From assembly GCF_036327775.1 (NCBI RefSeq), contig NZ_CP109598.1, positions 4,092,001 through 4,156,000 of the forward strand: a stretch of DNA of 64,000 nucleotides, written 5' to 3'. The DNA is from Streptomyces sp. NBC_01498 (lineage in GTDB: Bacteria > Actinomycetota > Actinomycetes > Streptomycetales > Streptomycetaceae). The notes under the pieces were generated by a model. It was not told the origin of the DNA and searched no databases. It saw only the letters and a list, made by a program, of their open reading frames with translations. Positions 46,148-53,810 of the stretch are shown here, one piece after another; the first letter of the stretch is position 1, and every line of letters begins with the position of its first letter. The position numbers and the translations under genes were made by a program.

Positions 46148-46361
46148 CACACGCCTCCCTCAGCGCGGGCACCATACGGATCGGAAGGCGCACCACCGCT
46201 TCTGTCTCCGGGATGGGCCCGACCTCGCGGCACTGGTCCAGCAGGGCCGATCCGGCCTTCCACCCCTGAATGACGATCTCTTCCGCTTCGGTGTCCACCC
46301 ACGCGGTGGGGCACTGCGCTCCGTTGGTGTTCGGGTCCTTTGCGATGAACCGTAATGCCAT
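46119..46361 (-). CDS. 80-residue unknown protein of the XRE cluster
   Basis: ATG 46359-46361 opens the product MALRFIAKDPNTNGAQCPTAWVDTEAEEIVIQGWKAG, then LPIRMVPALREACDVADRLGVR. Its open strand-rich start and helical end match small proteins found ahead of DUF6879 in other strains (from memory). It overlaps the DUF6879 start by 29 bases, and the first gene of the minus-strand trio lies 22 bases from the GTTCC site at 46383-46399. Function unknown. Confidence 0.7.
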   Translation of the reverse strand: MALRFIAKDPNTNGAQCPTAWVDTEAEEIVIQGWKAGSALLDQCREVGPIPETEAVVRLPIRMVPALREACDVADRLGVR

Positions 46362-46382
46362 GATCGTCGCCACCTTCACTGG

Positions 46383-46399
46383 GTTCCGACTGGTTCCAT
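46383..46399. promoter_or_regulatory. GTTCC-N5-GTTCCAT direct-repeat site (copy 2)
   Basis: GTTCCGACTGGTTCCAT has GTTCC half-sites 10 bp apart and ends 38 bases before the 80-residue gene start. Matches copy 1 at 44735-44751 in all ten half-site bases and the trailing AT. Sits in the divergent promoter region of the two XRE modules. Confidence 0.6.
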
Positions 46400-46556
46400 G
46401 AGCGTGCCTTTCCGGAAAAGCGGCGTCAACGAGCGTGGTCCGGGCTTCGGCCAGAACACCACCTTCGGCTGGTTGTTGTCCTTTTCCTGGCGCGAGCCCC
46501 TCCATGTGAATTACCGTGCGTGATTGACCTGTTACGGGAGTGCGGAGGGCGGAGCC

Positions 46557-47399
46557 ATGCCGACGAGACGAGTGGTCACCGGTCGCAGCAGGGAGCCTCG
46601 TGCGCGGTTCGCCGAGGAGCTGCGCTCGTTGCGCGCCGCGCGCGGCGACAGTCTGCGCCAACTTGGTGAACGGCTGGGCTGGGACTGGTCGTTGTTCGGC
46701 AAGATGGAGAAGGGCGAGACCCTGGGCGGCCCGGAGGTCGTCCAGGCGCTCGACACGTACTACGGGACACCCGGGTTGCTGCTCGCGCTCTGGGAGTTGG
46801 CGGTCAGTGACAAGTCGCAGTTCCGAGAGGGCTATCGGCGGTACATGGCGCTGGAGGCCGAGGCGACCAGCCTGTGGCACTTCGCGGTGAGCGTGCTGCC
46901 GGGGGTGTTGCAGACGGAGGGCTACGCACGGGAGTTGCTGGCTGCCGGTGGTAGCAAGGGGGAGGAGCTGACGCAGCAGGTCGAGGCGCGGATGGGTCGC
47001 CGGGAGTTGCTGGAGGGCGGGGACGTTCCTGCGTTCCGAACCATCCTGTCGGAGTCGGTACTGCGTACGCCGTTGCGAGACACGGGTGAGTGGCGGCGGC
47101 AGTTGCAGTATCTGGTTGAGGTCAGTGAACGGAACGAGGTAGCCGTTCAGTTGGTGCCGTTCAGCGCAGGCTTGCACGGTCTTACGAACGCGGATGTCAT
47201 GTTCCTTCGTCTGCCTGACGGGCGTACCGTCGCATACGCGGAGAACGGCTACCGAGGCGAACTCATCGAGGAAATCGTCCCGGTTGAACGGTTGCAACTC
47301 ACGTACGATTCGGTGCGCGACCTGGCGCTGTCCCGGGCCGAGTCGCGGAAGTTCTTTCTGCGCATTCTGGAGGAAGTACCGTGCGATCACGCGACCTGA
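46557..47399 (+). CDS. XRE regulator with DUF5753 domain (second copy)
   Basis: The 280-residue product has the same architecture as the minus-strand regulator: helix-turn-helix FAEELRSLRAARGDSLRQLGERLGWDWSLFGKMEKGETLGGPEVVQALDTYYG (residues 17-68), then DUF5753 with FAVSVLPGVLQTEGYARELLAAGG, ESVLRTPL and VQLVPFSAGLHGLTNADVMFLRLPDGRTVAYAENGYRGELIEE. ATG 46557 follows GGAGGGCGGAG. It overlaps the DUF397 gene by 19 bases, the usual coupling for this pair. Divergent from the DUF6879 module by about 195 bases. Confidence 0.9.
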   Translation: MPTRRVVTGRSREPRARFAEELRSLRAARGDSLRQLGERLGWDWSLFGKMEKGETLGGPEVVQALDTYYGTPGLLLALWELAVSDKSQFREGYRRYMALEAEATSLWHFAVSVLPGVLQTEGYARELLAAGGSKGEELTQQVEARMGRRELLEGGDVPAFRTILSESVLRTPLRDTGEWRRQLQYLVEVSERNEVAVQLVPFSAGLHGLTNADVMFLRLPDGRTVAYAENGYRGELIEEIVPVERLQLTYDSVRDLALSRAESRKFFLRILEEVPCDHAT

Positions 47400-47590
47400 C
47401 CGCAGTGACTTGGCGCAAGAGCAGTTACAGCAATCAAGACGGCGGCCAGTGCCTCGAAGTCTCCGACGCCTTCACCGCCCGTGTCCCCGTGCGCGACAGC
47501 AAGAACCCTCTCGGCCCCGTCCTCGCCTTCGGCGCGCCCGGCTGGGCCTCGTTCGTTTCCGCCGTGAAGGATGGCGCCCTGGGCGCCTGA
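47381..47590 (+). CDS. DUF397 partner protein
   Basis: The 69-residue product reads LTAVTWRKSSYSNQDGGQCLEVSDAFTARVPVRDSKNPLGPVLAFGAPGWASFVSAVKDGALGA, the whole DUF397 signature (WRKSSYSN, GGxCLEV, PVRDSKxP, F..PGW..FV). GTG 47381 lies inside the end of the XRE gene. DUF397 proteins pair with DUF5753 regulators in Streptomyces, where they are linked to the bld/whi developmental system. Likely acts with the upstream regulator. Confidence 0.93.
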   Translation: MRSRDLTAVTWRKSSYSNQDGGQCLEVSDAFTARVPVRDSKNPLGPVLAFGAPGWASFVSAVKDGALGA

Positions 47591-47624
47591 TGCCTTCGCG
47601 TGTCACGCGACAAGGAGGAGCCTC

Positions 47625-47891
47625 GTGAGCTGGCGTAAGAGCAGTTACAGCAACTCGGACGGCGGCGAGTGCGTCGAGGTCTCCGACGAACTCGTGGACG
47701 CCCACCAGTGGCGCAAGAGCAGTTACAGCAACCAGGACGGCGGCGCGTGCCTCGAAGTCGCCGACGAGCCCGCCGCCGCTCTCGTCCCCGTGCGCGACAG
47801 CAAGAACCCCCTCGGCCCCGTCCTCGCCTTCCGCGCCCCCGGCTGGGCCACGTTCGTCCGCGCCATTAAGGAGGGCGCCCTCGGCGTCTGA
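47625..47891 (+). CDS. DUF397 protein with duplicated N-terminal half
   Basis: The 88-residue product contains two WRKSSYSN...GGxC(V/L)EV(S/A)D blocks (residues 3-21 and 29-47) followed by one C-terminal half, VPVRDSKNPLGPVLAFRAPGWATFVRAIKEGALGV. Normal DUF397 proteins have one N-terminal block. GTG 47625 follows AAGGAGGAG at four bases. The bases coding WRKSSYSN occur three times in 320 bases (near 47411, 47631 and 47708), so slippage or unequal crossing-over made the extra block. Downstream of the XRE/DUF397 pair on the same strand. Confidence 0.9.
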   Translation: MSWRKSSYSNSDGGECVEVSDELVDAHQWRKSSYSNQDGGACLEVADEPAAALVPVRDSKNPLGPVLAFRAPGWATFVRAIKEGALGV

Positions 47892-47915
47892 CTTGTCACG
47901 GCTCGTACAAATCAT

Positions 47916-47955
47916 GCAAGCGCGCTTGATTGATTCCGCGCGCGCTGTCACTCTC
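47916..47955 (+). promoter_or_regulatory. TetR operator/promoter of the hydratase-TetR operon
   Basis: CAAGCGCGCTTG (47917-47928) is a perfect 12-bp dyad within a longer imperfect one (AATCA...TGATT, 47910-47935). TTGATT (47926-47931) and CACTCT (47949-47954), 17 bases apart, may be -35 and -10. The 40 bases match 32678-32717 at 31 positions. A leader of about 95 bases precedes the hydratase GTG at 48050. Confidence 0.78.
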
Positions 47956-48049
47956 TGAACCCTCGCACGCAGACAGCACTGAGAGCCGTACGCAGAGCAG
48001 CACGCACCTCAGTGCGCAGAACACCCCGCAAGGAAGACGGAGAGACCCC

Positions 48050-48784
48050 GTGACGCTCGTCGCGACCGCGCACGAGCGCGGTATCACCACCCTGACCATG
48101 GACGCGCCCGCCCGGCGCAACGCGTTGTCCGCCGGGCTCGTCGGGGAGTTGGCCGACGCGTTCACCAGGTGTGCCGAAGACGCGGACGTACGCGCCGTGG
48201 TGCTCAGCCACAGCGGCGGTACCTTCTGCGCGGGCGCCGATCTGAAGGAGCCGCCGAACCCGTACTCCTTCGTCGCTCTCCTCCGGCAGATCGTGGAGCA
48301 CCCCAAGCCCGTCGTCGCCCGGGTCACCGGGCATGCGCGGGCCGGCGGGCTCGGGCTGCTCGGGGCGTGTGACATCGTCGTCGCGGCCAGCGGCGCGGAC
48401 TTCGCCTTCACCGAGGTACGGATCGGTGTCGCTCCCGCCGTCATCTCCATGCCCCTGCTGCCCCGGATGTCGCCCCGCGCCGCCGCCCGGCACTACCTCA
48501 CCGGCGAGACGTTCGGCGCGGCCGAGGCACTGAGCGACGGGCTGGTCACGGACGTGGCCGACGACGTGGACGCCGCGCTCGCACCGATCCTGGACGCCCT
48601 GCGCAAGGGTTCACCGCAGGGCCTCGCCGAGTCCAAGAAGCTGCTCACCGCGCGGGTGCTGGAGACGTTCGACCAGTACGCGGAGGACCTGGTCCAGCGC
48701 TCCGCGTCCCTCTTCGCGACGGCCGAGGCCCGCGAGGGCATGGCGGCGTTCCTCGAACGGCGGGACGCCGCATGGGTGCGGTAG
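48050..48784 (+). CDS. Enoyl-CoA hydratase/isomerase (crotonase family)
   Basis: The 244-residue enzyme hydrates enoyl-CoA esters. It begins MTLVATAHERGITTLTMDAPARRNALSAGLVGELADAFTRC and has oxyanion-hole segments SHSGGTFCAGADLKEP and HARAGGLGLLGACDIVVAASGADFAFTEVRIGVAPAV. The Glu of FTEVRIG is at the second catalytic position of crotonase; the first position (the Glu of GGGCEL) is Gly here, seen also in some pathway-specific members. GTG 48050 follows GGAGAG. It overlaps the TetR gene by 13 bases. With the shared promoter, it likely works with the 33-42 kb operon. Confidence 0.9.
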   Translation: MTLVATAHERGITTLTMDAPARRNALSAGLVGELADAFTRCAEDADVRAVVLSHSGGTFCAGADLKEPPNPYSFVALLRQIVEHPKPVVARVTGHARAGGLGLLGACDIVVAASGADFAFTEVRIGVAPAVISMPLLPRMSPRAAARHYLTGETFGAAEALSDGLVTDVADDVDAALAPILDALRKGSPQGLAESKKLLTARVLETFDQYAEDLVQRSASLFATAEAREGMAAFLERRDAAWVR

Positions 48785-49389
48785 CCACGCCGCCGAACGA
48801 CCCCAGCACCGCCAAGGGACCCAAGCAGGACCGCAGCCGCGCCACCCGGCTCCGCCTTCTGGAGGCGGCCGTCGCGTGTCTGGCCGAGTACGGCTGGGGC
48901 GGGTCCACCGTCTCCGTCGTCGCCGAGCGGGCCGGGGTCTCGCGCGGTGCGGCGCAGCACCACTTCCCCACCCGCGAGGACCTGTTCACGGCGGCCGTCG
49001 AGTACGTCGCGGAGGAACGTTCCACCGCCCTGCGCGCCCTCGTGCCCGCCGGGCCGACCCGCCGTCGCGAGGTGGTGGAGGCGGTCGTCGCGCTCTACAC
49101 CGGGCCGCTGTTCCGCGCCGCGCTGCATCTGTGGGTCGCGGCGTCCGACGAGGAGCAGCTACGTCCCCGCGTCACCGAACTCGAAGCCCGGGTCGGGCGC
49201 GAAGCCCACCGTATGACCGTGGAACTCCTCGGCGCGGACGAGTCGTTGCCCGGCGTACGCGAGACTGTGCAGGGCCTGCTGGACATGGCGCGCGGCCTGG
49301 GGCTGGCCACCCTGCTGACGGACGACAGCCAGCGGCGCGGCCGGGTCGTCGCGCAGTGGGCGACGATCCTGGACAGGGTGCTGGAGTAA
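48772..49389 (+). CDS. TetR-family regulator of the acyl-CoA locus
   Basis: The 205-residue repressor has the N-terminal HTH RLRLLEAAVACLAEYGWGGSTVSVVAERAGVSRGAAQHHFPTREDLFTAAVEYVAEE (residues 26-83) and a helical ligand domain (RAALHLWVAASDEEQLRPRVTELEARVGREAHRM). It is translated from ATG overlapping the hydratase stop region. Its operon promoter carries the CAAGC-N2-GCTTG dyad. The near-identical element at 32678 gives a second target. Ligand is probably a pathway acyl-CoA, as for other TetR regulators in fatty-acid and terpene catabolism (inference). Confidence 0.9.
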   Translation: MGAVATPPNDPSTAKGPKQDRSRATRLRLLEAAVACLAEYGWGGSTVSVVAERAGVSRGAAQHHFPTREDLFTAAVEYVAEERSTALRALVPAGPTRRREVVEAVVALYTGPLFRAALHLWVAASDEEQLRPRVTELEARVGREAHRMTVELLGADESLPGVRETVQGLLDMARGLGLATLLTDDSQRRGRVVAQWATILDRVLE

Positions 49390-49407
49390 CGGCGGCGGGG
49401 GGCTGCG

Positions 49408-49782
49408 GTGGAGGTCACGGTGGAGGGCATGATCGTGATCCTCGCGGTCGGTCTGTCGTTCATGGCGGCCGGAGTGCTCTGGAAGGGGCAGGTGCGCCGG
49501 CCGTTTCTGCCGCGCCGCGCGCGGAAGGTCAAGGAGCGGCGGCTGCCCCGTGATCTGCGCCGCTCGGCCGACATGGCGATCGCGGCGGCCCGCCGCGCGG
49601 CGGCGCGCGACGAACCCGCGATCATCAGGGTGGACGACGTACTGACCCTCGCCGCCGAGCACTTCGGGCACGAAGCCGTGGACCGGGACGCGGCGGCGGG
49701 CGCGCTGCGTGAGCGGTACGAGTGGAACCGCTGTCAGGGGGACTGCGTGACCGACGCGTACGACGTCGGGAAGGCGGGATGA
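49408..49782 (+). CDS. Membrane-anchored unknown protein
   Basis: The 124-residue product has one N-terminal membrane helix (GMIVILAVGLSFMAAGVLW), a very basic segment (RRPFLPRRARKVKERRLPRDLRR), then helical, soluble sequence (ADMAIAAARRAAARDEPAIIRVDDVLTLAAEHFGHEAVDRDAAAGALRERYEWNRCQGDC). GTG 49408 follows a G-rich site; ATG 49429 is another possible start. Third-position GC is high. Function unknown. It lies 18 bases after the TetR stop and could be co-transcribed with it. Confidence 0.6.
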   Translation: MEVTVEGMIVILAVGLSFMAAGVLWKGQVRRPFLPRRARKVKERRLPRDLRRSADMAIAAARRAAARDEPAIIRVDDVLTLAAEHFGHEAVDRDAAAGALRERYEWNRCQGDCVTDAYDVGKAG

Positions 49783-49785
49783 CAC

Positions 49786-49835
49786 GCCCCCCTCACCGGG
49801 AGGGCGGGATGACGCGGCCCCCTCACCGGGGAGCC
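49786..49835. terminator. Two tandem weak hairpins between convergent genes
   Basis: A 26-base near-duplicate (GGGATGACACGCCCCCCTCA... and ...GACGCGGCCCCCTCACC...) gives two hairpins: CCCTC/GAGGG (49790-49804) and GGCC-CCC/GGGGAGCC with one mismatch (49816-49835). It lies between the membrane-protein gene and the citrate synthase gene. Confidence 0.4.
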
Positions 49836-49869
49836 GCGCCACTGGGAACTCGCCCCGCCCGGCGCCCGG

Positions 49870-50970
49870 TCAGGTCGCGATCGTGTCGTACCCCTCGATC
49901 TCGCGCGGCTCGCGCGTCCCCGGACCCACGTACCGCGCCGAAGGCCGCACCAGCCGCCCCGTCCGCTTCTGTTCCAGGATGTGCGCCGACCAGCCCGCCG
50001 TACGCGCGCAGGTGAACATGGACGTGAACATGTGCGCCGGGACCTCCGCGAAGTCCAGCATGATCGCCGCCCAGAACTCCACGTTCGTCGCCAGCACCCG
50101 GTCCGGGCGGCGCGCGTGCAGTTCCGCCAGCGCGGCCTTCTCCAGGGCCTCCGCCACCTCGTAACGCGGCGCGTCCAACTCCTTGGCCGTACGCCGGAGT
50201 ACCCGGGCACGGGGGTCCTCCGCGCGGTACACGCGGTGGCCGAAGCCCATCAGCCGCTCGCCCTTGTCGAGCGCCTGCTTCACGTACGCCGTCGCGTCGC
50301 CCAGCCGCTCGATCTCCTCGATCATGCCGAGGACCCGCGACGGGGCGCCGCCGTGCAGCGGGCCGGACATGGCGCCGACCGCGCCCGACAGGGCAGCCGC
50401 GACATCCGCGCCGGTGGAGGCGATGACACGGGCGGTGAAGGTCGAGGCGTTCATGCCGTGCTCGGCCGCCGACGTCCAGTACGCGTCGACCGCCTTGACG
50501 TGCCGGGGATCGGGCTCACCGCGCCAGCGGATCATGAAGCGCTCGACCACGGACTCGGCCTTGTCGATCTCGCGCTGCGGCACCATCGGCACACCCTGGC
50601 CGCGCGCCGACTGCGCGACGTACGACAGGGCCATGACGGCCGCCCGCGCCAGGTCGTCACGCGCCGTCGCCTCGTCGATGTCGAGCAGCGGTTTGAGGCC
50701 CCAGACGGGGGCGAGCATCGCGAGCGCGGACTGGACGTCGACGCGGACGTCACCGCTGTGCACGGGGAGGGGGAAGGGCTCGGCGGCCGGCAGGCCGGGG
50801 TTGAACGCCCCGTCCACGAGCAGGCCCCACACGTTTCCGTAGGAGACGCGGCCGACCAGGTCCTCGATGTCGACTCCCCGGTAGCGGAGGGCCCCGCCCT
50901 CCTTGTCCGGTTCGGCGATCTCCGTCTCGAAAGCGACGACTCCTTCGAGTCCGGGTACGAATGCGGACAT
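49870..50970 (-). CDS. Citrate synthase (short, type II-like)
   Basis: The 366-residue enzyme condenses oxaloacetate and acetyl-CoA. Catalytic residues are all visible: HGGAPSRVL (first His, oxaloacetate site), [18 protein letters not shown] (second His and arginines), and [38 protein letters not shown] (Asp). The length, near 370, fits the actinobacterial short form, related to 2-methylcitrate synthases. It starts at ATG after AGGAGC and reads on the minus strand, divergent from pdxH (270-base gap). Corresponds to SCO4388 from memory. Confidence 0.93.
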   Translation of the reverse strand: MSAFVPGLEGVVAFETEIAEPDKEGGALRYRGVDIEDLVGRVSYGNVWGLLVDGAFNPGLPAAEPFPLPVHSGDVRVDVQSALAMLAPVWGLKPLLDIDEATARDDLARAAVMALSYVAQSARGQGVPMVPQREIDKAESVVERFMIRWRGEPDPRHVKAVDAYWTSAAEHGMNASTFTARVIASTGADVAAALSGAVGAMSGPLHGGAPSRVLGMIEEIERLGDATAYVKQALDKGERLMGFGHRVYRAEDPRARVLRRTAKELDAPRYEVAEALEKAALAELHARRPDRVLATNVEFWAAIMLDFAEVPAHMFTSMFTCARTAGWSAHILEQKRTGRLVRPSARYVGPGTREPREIEGYDTIAT

Positions 50971-51240
50971 CGGGCGGCTCCTTCTGGTGTGACGGACGGG
51001 AAAGTACGCGGCTGGTCCGGAAGACGGCTTACGGCCTACGGCCCGCGGGGTCCGGTGTGTCAGAAGCTGTGGCGCCGGTACGGATCAGCGGTCGTTCTCG
51101 TACGACTCGCGGTCCGGACCGGTCATCCGCTGGGGCCTGTCCCGCGAGGACTCGCCGGACACGTCCTAGTCACGTCCTGCCCATCGCGGACATCGAATCA
51201 ACCATGCCACGGGCCCGGCATATGCGGGAGGATGGGTCAC

Positions 51241-51966
51241 GTGTCTCACACTCCGCCCGCCGGGGCCCCTGATTCCGCCGGATCCGCCGATTCCGGCGGG
51301 ACCCCCGTCGCCGGGCCGGCCCCGGACCCCGCCCAGATGCGTGAGCAGTACCGCGCCGCGCCCTTTCTGGAGAGCGACCTGGCAGCCGGGCCGATGGACC
51401 AGTTCGCGCGCTGGTTCACGGACACGGTGACGGGCGGGCTGCACGAGCCGAACGCCATGGTGGTCTCCACGGCGACCCCCGACGGCCGCCCCTCGTCGCG
51501 CACGGTGCTGCTCAAGGCGTACGACGCACGGGGTTTCGTCTTCTTCACCAACTACGGTTCCCGCAAGGGCCGCGAGATCGAGGCGAACCGGTACGTCGGG
51601 CTGCTCTTCCCCTGGCACCCGCTGGCCCGGCAGGTCGTCGTCACCGGTACGGCGTCCCGCGTCGGCCGCGCCGAGACGGCGGCGTACTTCCGTACCCGCC
51701 CGCACGGCTCACAGCTCGGCGCCTGGGCCAGCGACCAGTCGCAGCCGGTCGGCTCGCGGGCCGAGCTGCTCGAACGGTACGAGGCACTGGCCGCCCGCCA
51801 CCCGGCCGACGAGCCGGTGCCGGTGCCGCCGCACTGGGGCGGCATCCGGGTCGTCCCGGAGACCGTCGAGTTCTGGCAGGGGCACGAGAACCGGCTGCAC
51901 GACCGGCTGCGGTACGTCCGCGAGGACGGCGGCACCGGCTGGCGGGTGGAGCGGCTCTGCCCGTGA
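51241..51966 (+). CDS. pdxH: Pyridoxamine 5'-phosphate oxidase PdxH
   Basis: The 241-residue flavoprotein makes pyridoxal 5'-phosphate. After a Pro/Gly-rich N-terminal extension come [68 protein letters not shown] (FMN site), [39 protein letters not shown], and [14 protein letters not shown] near the end. GTG 51241 lies nine bases after GGGAGG; ATG 51232 begins directly after the same GGGAGG, so the GTG is preferred. The reading corresponds to SCO4387 from memory. Confidence 0.92.
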   Translation: MSHTPPAGAPDSAGSADSGGTPVAGPAPDPAQMREQYRAAPFLESDLAAGPMDQFARWFTDTVTGGLHEPNAMVVSTATPDGRPSSRTVLLKAYDARGFVFFTNYGSRKGREIEANRYVGLLFPWHPLARQVVVTGTASRVGRAETAAYFRTRPHGSQLGAWASDQSQPVGSRAELLERYEALAARHPADEPVPVPPHWGGIRVVPETVEFWQGHENRLHDRLRYVREDGGTGWRVERLCP

Positions 51967-52397
51967 GGCGTGAGGCGTGAGGCGTGTGGCGTGTGGCCTG
52001 GGCCTGAGGCGTGTGGTCTGGGCCTGAGGCGTGGGCCGACCGCTGGAGAACGCAGACGACCCGCGCGCTCTGGGTCCTCCGGAGAGGAGCCGGCCGGACT
52101 TACCGGCGAGCACGCGGGTCGGGTGACTGCTTGGATTGGGCCGGTGGTTCACCGGCACCGCACGAGTGCGACGACGGGCGTCAGCCCGCAGCCACCTCAC
52201 TTGTCCGGATTGAAATCACTTCCGAACCACCTCCCTTCTAGTGTGCTCACCACCCTAGAAACCGGTCCGGCGCGCGACAAGTGATTTATTCGGGATTTCC
52301 ACCGCACAACAATTTCCGGGAACACCGTGTGCGCTGCGTCACGTTGAAGTTCAATGATCGTAGGTGTGAACCGAGCAGGTGGCAGGGGGTGCCAAGA
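51967..52397. other. 431-base gap with low-complexity and promoter-like sequence
   Basis: The first 80 bases are a degenerate TGAGGCGTG repeat (about ten copies). From 52197 the composition changes to AT-richer sequence with nested inverted repeats (see the separate entry). No protein gene is seen. Confidence 0.6.
52197..52354 (+). promoter_or_regulatory. Nested inverted repeats upstream of the PAS/GAF gene
   Basis: Three dyads share nearly one centre: TCACTTGTC (52197-52205) with GACAAGTGA (52277-52285), AAATCACTT (52213-52221) with AAGTGATTT (52279-52287), and TTCTAG (52236-52241) with CTAGAA (52255-52260). Downstream, TTGAAGTTCAA (52344-52354) is a further 11-bp palindrome. They fit a regulated promoter or an RNA structure 45-200 bases before the gene. 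Confidence 0.5.
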
Positions 52398-53810
52398 ATG
52401 AGTGCTTCCCGGAGTGAGACCACGCGCCCGCCCGGACCGGACGGCGGTCCCGGCGCGGATCTGCTGGCCGCGCTGCTCGACGGGATGGACGCGGCCCTCT
52501 GCGCCTTCGACGCCGAGGGCGTGATCACCCACTGGAACCGCGAGGCCGAGCGGATACTCGGCTGGTCCGCCGACGAGGCCGTGGGCCGGCGCGGATTCGC
52601 CGGCTGGGCCGTGCGCAGCGCCGACGCCGACGACGTCCACGGGCGGCTGATGTCCGCGATGAGCGTGCCGGGACGGCTGGTGCACGAGTTCGCGCTGCTG
52701 CGCAAGGACGGCAGCCGGGTCCTCGTACGGACCCAGTCCGCCGGGGTGCGCGGCGCGGACGGCCGGCCCGCCGGGGTGTACTGCGCCTTCAGCGAGGTCC
52801 ACGCGCAGATCGACCTGGAGCGGTCCATCGCGCTCAGCGAGGCGCTGTTCGACGACGCGCTGTGGGGCGTGGTCCTGGTCGACGTGGACCTGCGGCCCAC
52901 GGTGGTGAACGGGCACGCGGCGCGCGCCCTCGGCTCGGGCCGTACGGAGCTGCTCGGGCGGCCCCTCGGTGAGCGGATCGGGCAGGGCGTGGAGGAACTG
53001 GAGGGCGCGCTCCAGCACGTACTGGCGGAAGGTTCGCCACGCGCGCTCGCCGAGCTGTGGGTGACGGTGCGGGGACCGGACGGCGCGGAGCGGCGGCGCT
53101 GCTGGCGCAGCGGCTTCCTGCGGCTGGCCTCGCCGCTCGCCGAGGAGCCGGTGCCGCTGGGTATCGGCTGGCTGTTCCAGGACGTCACGGTCGCGAAGCT
53201 CGCCGCGCAGGAGGCGGACCGGCTGCGCTTCCGCTCCAGCCAGCTGCACCGCGCGGGGCGGGCCGCCGCCGAGTGCGAGAGCCCGATGGAGGCGGCGACG
53301 GTCTGTCTGGACTTCGCGCTGGTGGGCTTCGCCGACCACGCGCTGATCGACCTGGTCCACGACGAGCCCGCCCCGCCCGCGCCGTACGGCTCCACCCCGG
53401 CCGGTGACGTGCCGCCGGCCCGGCTGGTGCGGGTCGCGGCGACGCCGGGCGGGTCCGTGGGGCCCTGCCAGCCGGTGGTGGCGGGCGGGATCCCGGTGCG
53501 CTACCGGGAGGGGCACCCGGCCCTCCAGGCGATGGCCCGGACGGGCTCGGTGCGGGCGAGCGCGCCCACCGGGGCGTCGACCACCCCGACGTGGTCGGTC
53601 TCGCGGCAGTGGCCGCCGGACGCCGTGCACGCGCTGTGCACGGTGCTGCGGAGCCGGGGCAGGACGCTCGGCGTGGTCACGTATCTGCGGGGGCCCAGCC
53701 GCCCGGCGTTCGAGCGCCCGGACGCGGTGTACGCGGAGGACGCCACGGCCCGGATGGCGGCCTCGCTGGATTTGCTACGGGCGGGAAACGGGACGCTGCC
53801 GGAGGCGTGA
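52398..53810 (+). CDS. PAS/GAF sensory protein
   Basis: The 470-residue cytoplasmic protein has two PAS domains: DLLAALLDGMDAALCAFDAEGVITHWNREAERILGWSADEAVGR to ALLRKDGSRVLVRTQSAGVRGADGRPAG (residues about 20-145), then ERSIALSEALFDDALWGVVLVDVDLRPTVVNGHAARALGSG (about 150-280). A GAF-like region ends the protein (residues 300-465, GRTLGVVTYLRGPSRPAFERPD). No kinase, phosphatase or DNA-binding motif follows, so it may act by binding a partner, as PAS/GAF proteins without SpoIIE do. ATG 52398 is preferred for the GCAGGGGGTGCC-type site; the open frame reaches further upstream. Confidence 0.85.
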   Translation: MSASRSETTRPPGPDGGPGADLLAALLDGMDAALCAFDAEGVITHWNREAERILGWSADEAVGRRGFAGWAVRSADADDVHGRLMSAMSVPGRLVHEFALLRKDGSRVLVRTQSAGVRGADGRPAGVYCAFSEVHAQIDLERSIALSEALFDDALWGVVLVDVDLRPTVVNGHAARALGSGRTELLGRPLGERIGQGVEELEGALQHVLAEGSPRALAELWVTVRGPDGAERRRCWRSGFLRLASPLAEEPVPLGIGWLFQDVTVAKLAAQEADRLRFRSSQLHRAGRAAAECESPMEAATVCLDFALVGFADHALIDLVHDEPAPPAPYGSTPAGDVPPARLVRVAATPGGSVGPCQPVVAGGIPVRYREGHPALQAMARTGSVRASAPTGASTTPTWSVSRQWPPDAVHALCTVLRSRGRTLGVVTYLRGPSRPAFERPDAVYAEDATARMAASLDLLRAGNGTLPEA

